From contig JBFWRU010000009.1 of NCBI GenBank assembly GCA_050248735.1, positions 62,001 through 126,000 of the forward strand: a stretch of DNA of 64,000 nt, written 5' to 3'. Below are positions 60,453-64,000 of this stretch, in pieces (positions within the stretch are counted from its first letter, which is position 1; each line of letters begins with the position of its first letter). Position numbers and translations under genes: made by a program. Under the pieces are notes generated by a model. The model was not told the origin of the DNA and made no database searches. It saw nothing but the letters and a program-made list of their open reading frames with translations. This DNA is from JACKFE01 sp050248735. GTDB lineage: Bacteria; Nitrospirota; Nitrospiria; Nitrospirales; UBA8639.

Positions 60453-62384
60453 ATGAATACCAAAGTCTTGACGGCGTCCGGATTGGTGATGGCCGCCGTG
60501 TTGTTTGGTGCCTTTAATATCGTCAGCAGCACTCTTCTGAGTTCGGCTCGATTCGATCTGACCGAGCACCAACTCTATACCCTGTCCGAAGGCACAAAAA
60601 ACGTGCTCTCCAATTTGGTTGAGCCCATTACGTTGAGATTGTACGTATCCAAAAAGCTGGCCACCGGCTTGCCGGGCATCAAGGGATATGCCACCCGCGT
60701 GGAGGAAATGTTGGAAGAGTACCAACAGGTGGCTGGAAGCCACTTGGTACTTCATGTCCTGGACCCTGAGCCATTTTCCGAGGAGGAAGATCGAGCAGTC
60801 GGCTATGGGTTACAGGGAATTCCTTTGGATAACGGAGCGACAAACTTTTACTTTGGTCTGGCCGGTACCAGTTCGACCGATGATTTGGAGGTGATTCCAT
60901 TTTTTCAACCGGAGCGGGAAGAATTCTTGGAATACGACTTGACCAAACTCGTGAATACTTTGGCCCATCCTAAGAAAAAGGTGATGGGCCTCATGAGTGG
61001 CCTTCCCATCGACGGTGGGGGCGGCAATCCGATGATGCAACAGATGGGTGGGGGGCAGCCCTGGTTGATCGTGAATCAGATTGAACAGATCTTTGAAATC
61101 AAAAAAATCGACCAGACCGCCACGGTAATTCCGGACAATATTAGTGTCCTCATGATCGTGCACCCCAAATCGCTGAGCGATTCCACGCTCTATGCCATCG
61201 ATCAGTTTGTCCTTGGGGGCGGCCATGCCCTCATTTTTGTGGATCCCCTGGCGGAAGCCGACCGGGGCGGGGGCAATCCCATGAATCCCTTCGGTGGCGG
61301 CGGGCCGCGGGATTCCAATATGCCAAAACTGTTTGAAGCATGGGGTATTGAGCTGGTTCCCGAAAAAGTCTTGGCTGACCTGCCCCTGGCAAAAAAGGTT
61401 CAGGTACAACCCCAGGGCCGGCTACAAGTAGTGGATTACCCGGTGTGGATTGATTTTCGCCAGGATCATTTCAATCAGGAAGATATTGTGACAGCCCAGA
61501 TTCCCACCATTACGGTGGCCTCGGCCGGAATCCTACAAAAGAAAAGTGGCGCCGGCACCGAAATTCAACCTCTGATTCAATCGGATGAAGCAGCCATGCA
61601 GGTGGAGGCTTCCCGTCTGTCATTTATGCCGGATCCCTCTGCATTGCTCACCGGCTATAAACCGGATGGCCAGAAAATGATCGTGGCGGCCAGGGTCACC
61701 GGTACGGTTAAAACCGCGTTTCCGGATGGGAAACCTCAAGCCGAGGCCGAAAAGAAAGAGGACGGGCCGTCTCCGGAAACAGTCGAACAGACTCCGGCAC
61801 CCAAAGAACATCTGGCCGAGTCCAAACAGTCCATCAATGTCATCATCGTGGCGGATACGGATATTCTCCAAGACCGGTTTTGGGTGCAGGTGCAAAACTT
61901 TTTCGGCCAACGAATCGGGATCCCCAATGCGGGCAACGGGACGTTTGTCACCAATGCCTTGGATAATCTGACCGGCAGTAATGATCTGATTAGTGTGCGA
62001 AGCCGGGCCGGGTATTCCCGGCCGTTTACCCTCCTGAAGGTTCTTCAACAGGAAGCCGACCAGCAATTCCGGCTGAAGGAACAGGAGTTACAGGAACGGC
62101 TCAAGGCCACGGAGCGCAAAATCCAGGAGTTGCAAAGTCAGAAATCAGATGGCAGTAGTCTCATCATGAGCCCGGAACAGCAGGAGGCTTTAAATCAGTT
62201 CCGGCAGGAACTCGTGCAAGTCCGGAAGGAATTGAGAGGAGTTCAGCATGAATTGGCCAAGAACATCGAAGGGCTGGAAAGCTTCGTGAAATTTCTGAAC
62301 ATCGGGTTGATCCCCTTGCTCATTGCTGTGGCCGGTGCCTGGATCAGTGTGAAACGAGCACGACAAAAGACTTCGAAGTCATAA
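60453..62384 (+). CDS. GldG-family ABC-associated protein
   Basis: Large membrane-anchored extracytoplasmic protein of 643 aa. One N-terminal TM (VMAAVLFGAFNIVSSTLLS) is followed by FDLTEHQLYTLSEGTKNVLSN and LRLYVSK, characteristic of the GldG/IFT52-like family, then EYDLTKLVNTLAHPKKKVMG and LMSGLP. A glycine-rich loop (about 185-205 and 268-285), a coiled-coil stretch (about 535-610) and a C-terminal TM (IGLIPLLIAVAGAWISVK) follow. It is the third gene of the exporter operon. Confidence 0.9.
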   Translation: MNTKVLTASGLVMAAVLFGAFNIVSSTLLSSARFDLTEHQLYTLSEGTKNVLSNLVEPITLRLYVSKKLATGLPGIKGYATRVEEMLEEYQQVAGSHLVLHVLDPEPFSEEEDRAVGYGLQGIPLDNGATNFYFGLAGTSSTDDLEVIPFFQPEREEFLEYDLTKLVNTLAHPKKKVMGLMSGLPIDGGGGNPMMQQMGGGQPWLIVNQIEQIFEIKKIDQTATVIPDNISVLMIVHPKSLSDSTLYAIDQFVLGGGHALIFVDPLAEADRGGGNPMNPFGGGGPRDSNMPKLFEAWGIELVPEKVLADLPLAKKVQVQPQGRLQVVDYPVWIDFRQDHFNQEDIVTAQIPTITVASAGILQKKSGAGTEIQPLIQSDEAAMQVEASRLSFMPDPSALLTGYKPDGQKMIVAARVTGTVKTAFPDGKPQAEAEKKEDGPSPETVEQTPAPKEHLAESKQSINVIIVADTDILQDRFWVQVQNFFGQRIGIPNAGNGTFVTNALDNLTGSNDLISVRSRAGYSRPFTLLKVLQQEADQQFRLKEQELQERLKATERKIQELQSQKSDGSSLIMSPEQQEALNQFRQELVQVRKELRGVQHELAKNIEGLESFVKFLNIGLIPLLIAVAGAWISVKRARQKTSKS

Positions 62385-62466
62385 GCGGTCATCAAGCTAG
62401 ACCGAATCACTTTTTTCCTGACCACCGGTCTCTTTGTTGAACCTGAATTATTTTGAATAAATTGAT

Positions 62467-63654
62467 ATGAAAACCAAAACCATCGGTATTCTGGCAGGAC
62501 TCACCCTGATTGGAACTCTCGTCGCCGCTCTTGTCACGCGGGAGCCGGTCACCCAAACTCCTCAGAGCGGAGAACCGGTCTTTCCGCAACTCATGTCGGT
62601 GATCAATGATGTCTCGGAAATACTCGTTGAGACTAAGGAACACATCATCACGTTGGTCCGCAGGGAGGGCGAATGGGGTGTGAAAGAAAAAATGGGATAT
62701 CGGGCTGATGTGGAAAAGGTCAAAAGCGCGCTGGTCGGTCTGGCTGAACTTCGCCTTCAGGACCCGAAGACGAAAAATCCCGAATTGTACGATCGATTGG
62801 GTTTATTGAGCAAAGAAAAGGACGGTTCTACCTCCCTTACGATTTCAGTCAAAACCGGAGAAAGCACCCCTATTGCCCAGGTCGTTATTGGTAATCAAAA
62901 GCCGGCAAAAAGCAATCCACGGCTCAGCGAAATCTATATCCGTAAGCCCGATGATCCTCAAGCCTGGCTGGTGACCGGCAATCTACGGTTGGATCGCCTC
63001 CCAGAAGAATGGCTGGATAAGGAAATCACGGCACTGCCCACGAAGCGGGTCCGGCATGTCCAGGTGACGCATCCTGACAAGGAGGTCCTCGATCTGTCCA
63101 AAGAGAAGCCGGAGGACATGGATTTCCAACTTGACTCGATCCCCACCGGGTACAAAGTATCGTCGACCTTCAATCTCAATAATGTGGTGGGAACGCTGGT
63201 TCAATTGTCTCTGGAGGATGTTCGGAAGGAATCGGAAATGAAGTTCAGTGCCGATACCGGAGTTAAGGCCATGGTTGAGACGTTCGATGGATTGAGGTTC
63301 CACGTTCAAACAGCCAAAGAGGGCGAGAAAGTCTTCGGCAAATTTTCAGCGGAGTTTGATCAGAGCCTTGTGAAAACGAACGAGGAAAACGAGCCGGCCA
63401 AAGAGGAACCTCAACAATCTTCAGAAAAGGACCAAGAAGCTGCTCCCCCCTCCGAAGAAACACCTTCAGAGAAAAACCCTGATATTCCTAAAAAAGAAGA
63501 ATCGTTGTTGAAGAAACCGGAATCGGTTCAACAGGAAGTTGCCGCCTTTAACAAGCGGGTGGGAGGATGGATCTACGAGCTTCCAAAATTCCGTGTTGAA
63601 AATTTTGCCAAACACAAAAAAGATCTCATTACCCCTCAATCCGCCCAGCCATAG
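62467..63654 (+). CDS. DUF4340-domain protein
   Basis: Protein of 395 aa with one N-terminal hydrophobic anchor (TIGILAGLTLIGTLVAALVT) and a beta-rich DUF4340 region including HIITLVRREGEWGVKEKMGY, ADVEKVKSALVGLAELRLQD and EWLDKEITALP. A strongly acidic, Pro/Glu-rich linker lies near residues 305-355, then a C-terminal WIYELPKFRVENF. DUF4340 proteins are usually encoded with GldA/F/G. It probably sits on the periplasmic side with GldG. Fourth gene of the operon. Confidence 0.88.
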   Translation: MKTKTIGILAGLTLIGTLVAALVTREPVTQTPQSGEPVFPQLMSVINDVSEILVETKEHIITLVRREGEWGVKEKMGYRADVEKVKSALVGLAELRLQDPKTKNPELYDRLGLLSKEKDGSTSLTISVKTGESTPIAQVVIGNQKPAKSNPRLSEIYIRKPDDPQAWLVTGNLRLDRLPEEWLDKEITALPTKRVRHVQVTHPDKEVLDLSKEKPEDMDFQLDSIPTGYKVSSTFNLNNVVGTLVQLSLEDVRKESEMKFSADTGVKAMVETFDGLRFHVQTAKEGEKVFGKFSAEFDQSLVKTNEENEPAKEEPQQSSEKDQEAAPPSEETPSEKNPDIPKKEESLLKKPESVQQEVAAFNKRVGGWIYELPKFRVENFAKHKKDLITPQSAQP

Positions 63655-63669
63655 AATTTCCTTGTCGGC

Positions 63670-64000
63670 TCAGGTCGGTGAAACTCCCTTATGTAAGAGT
63701 TTGCCAGGGGTATTTTGGCCTTGGTGGGTTTCCTCTTCAGGCGAAACTCCCAGCTTTGCCAACAATTCCTGATAAACCTGCATCAGTCGCGAATCTTCCA
63801 GCCGATAGGCGAGCGACAATAAAATCAATCCGCCCGACAGCACCAGAATGCCCAGAGCTACAAGCCCGATTCCAAAAAACAGACCGCTCATGGAGCTAAA
63901 GCCTCCGTCTAACGCAAACATCACCAGAAACGACAGCGTGCCTCCAATGACGAACAGTAGCCAGATCGCCGTCAAAATGGCTGATGACCAGGGAATGCGT
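63670..64000 (-). CDS. Small membrane protein, 5' end beyond the window
   Basis: An open frame on the minus strand ends at 63670 and remains open to the right edge, so the start is missing; the visible part is about 109 aa. It has two hydrophobic segments (IWLLFVIGGTLSFLVMFAL and LFFGIGLVALGILVLSGGLIL) and a polar C-terminal tail (YRLEDSRLMQVYQELLAKLG). No family recognised. A TTG at 63975 could be a start, but the frame continues upstream without a stop. Convergent with the DUF4340 gene, 15 bp apart. Confidence 0.65.
   Translation of the reverse strand, partial: RIPWSSAILTAIWLLFVIGGTLSFLVMFALDGGFSSMSGLFFGIGLVALGILVLSGGLILLSLAYRLEDSRLMQVYQELLAKLGVSPEEETHQGQNTPGKLLHKGVSPT

Noticed and set aside
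1..64000. CRISPR arrays, insertion sequences, rRNA genes or prophage genes
   Set aside because: No regularly spaced repeats, transposase-like proteins, rRNA sequence or phage structural genes were found. The only bracketed segment is the one with 40-bp repeats at 12.55 and 16.32 kb, which contains no transposase or integrase.

Overview
The window looks like chromosomal DNA of a Nitrospira-type bacterium (phylum Nitrospirota) around the replication origin. This rests on gene content and protein style: moderate GC, an archaeal/eukaryotic-type PheRS beta subunit, the order gyrA-gyrB-dnaN-dnaA, rpmH-rnpA-yidD-yidC-mnmE-mnmG-rsmG-parA-parB with tandem bactofilins, and a GldA/F/G-DUF4340 export cluster. 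The genus is an inference from recollection and was not searched.

Left arm (1-18.7 kb). pheS(end)-pheT converge on thrS-infC-rpmI-rplT across a strong terminator. Then come tRNA-Val(GAC), a Fis-type regulator, a DASS transporter, and a forward block of heptose-1-P adenylyltransferase, mfd and a SurA-like chaperone. A 3.7-kb segment with a front-end-type fatty-acid desaturase and an OmpR-type two-component system is flanked by two imperfect 40-bp direct repeats containing the 3' end of the surA gene. It is followed by engB, smpB and a divergent dciA-like gene.

Origin region (18.7-39.4 kb). gyrA, gyrB, dnaN and dnaA read leftwards, with no recF. DnaA boxes overlap and precede the dnaA GTG start, which makes this a good oriC candidate. 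A pair of small DsrE-like genes and hisS separate dnaA from the strand switch at about 28.7 kb. There a consensus sigma70 promoter starts the rightward block rpmH-rnpA-yidD-yidC-mnmE-mnmG-rsmG-parA-parB-bactofilin-bactofilin-mnmA. Two near-identical parS sites bracket rsmG, the first forming its initial codons. The DNA is visibly more AT-rich around dnaA-hisS and from late mnmE to rsmG.

Right arm (39.4-64 kb). A decayed CorA/ZntB-type transporter gene is followed by a small secreted protein, pyrF, and an F1-only ATP synthase cluster (atpH-A-G-D-C, with no Fo genes here). Next are rluD, a STAS-domain protein and tRNA-Arg(UCG). An envelope-oriented region follows: a GT83/ArnT-like glycosyltransferase, a beta-barrel protein, a secreted dienelactone-hydrolase-like enzyme, and an SGNH hydrolase divergent from a carbamoyltransferase-SxtJ-DUF5989 operon. 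A small lipoprotein, a type-1 copper protein and a GldA-GldF-GldG-DUF4340 ABC export system close the window, which cuts into one more membrane-protein gene.

The core is conventional origin-proximal housekeeping. The most unusual points are the archaeal-type PheRS, the repeat-bracketed desaturase/two-component segment, the parS site inside the rsmG start, ParABS linked to paired bactofilins, and the carbamoyltransferase module with its tiny membrane proteins.
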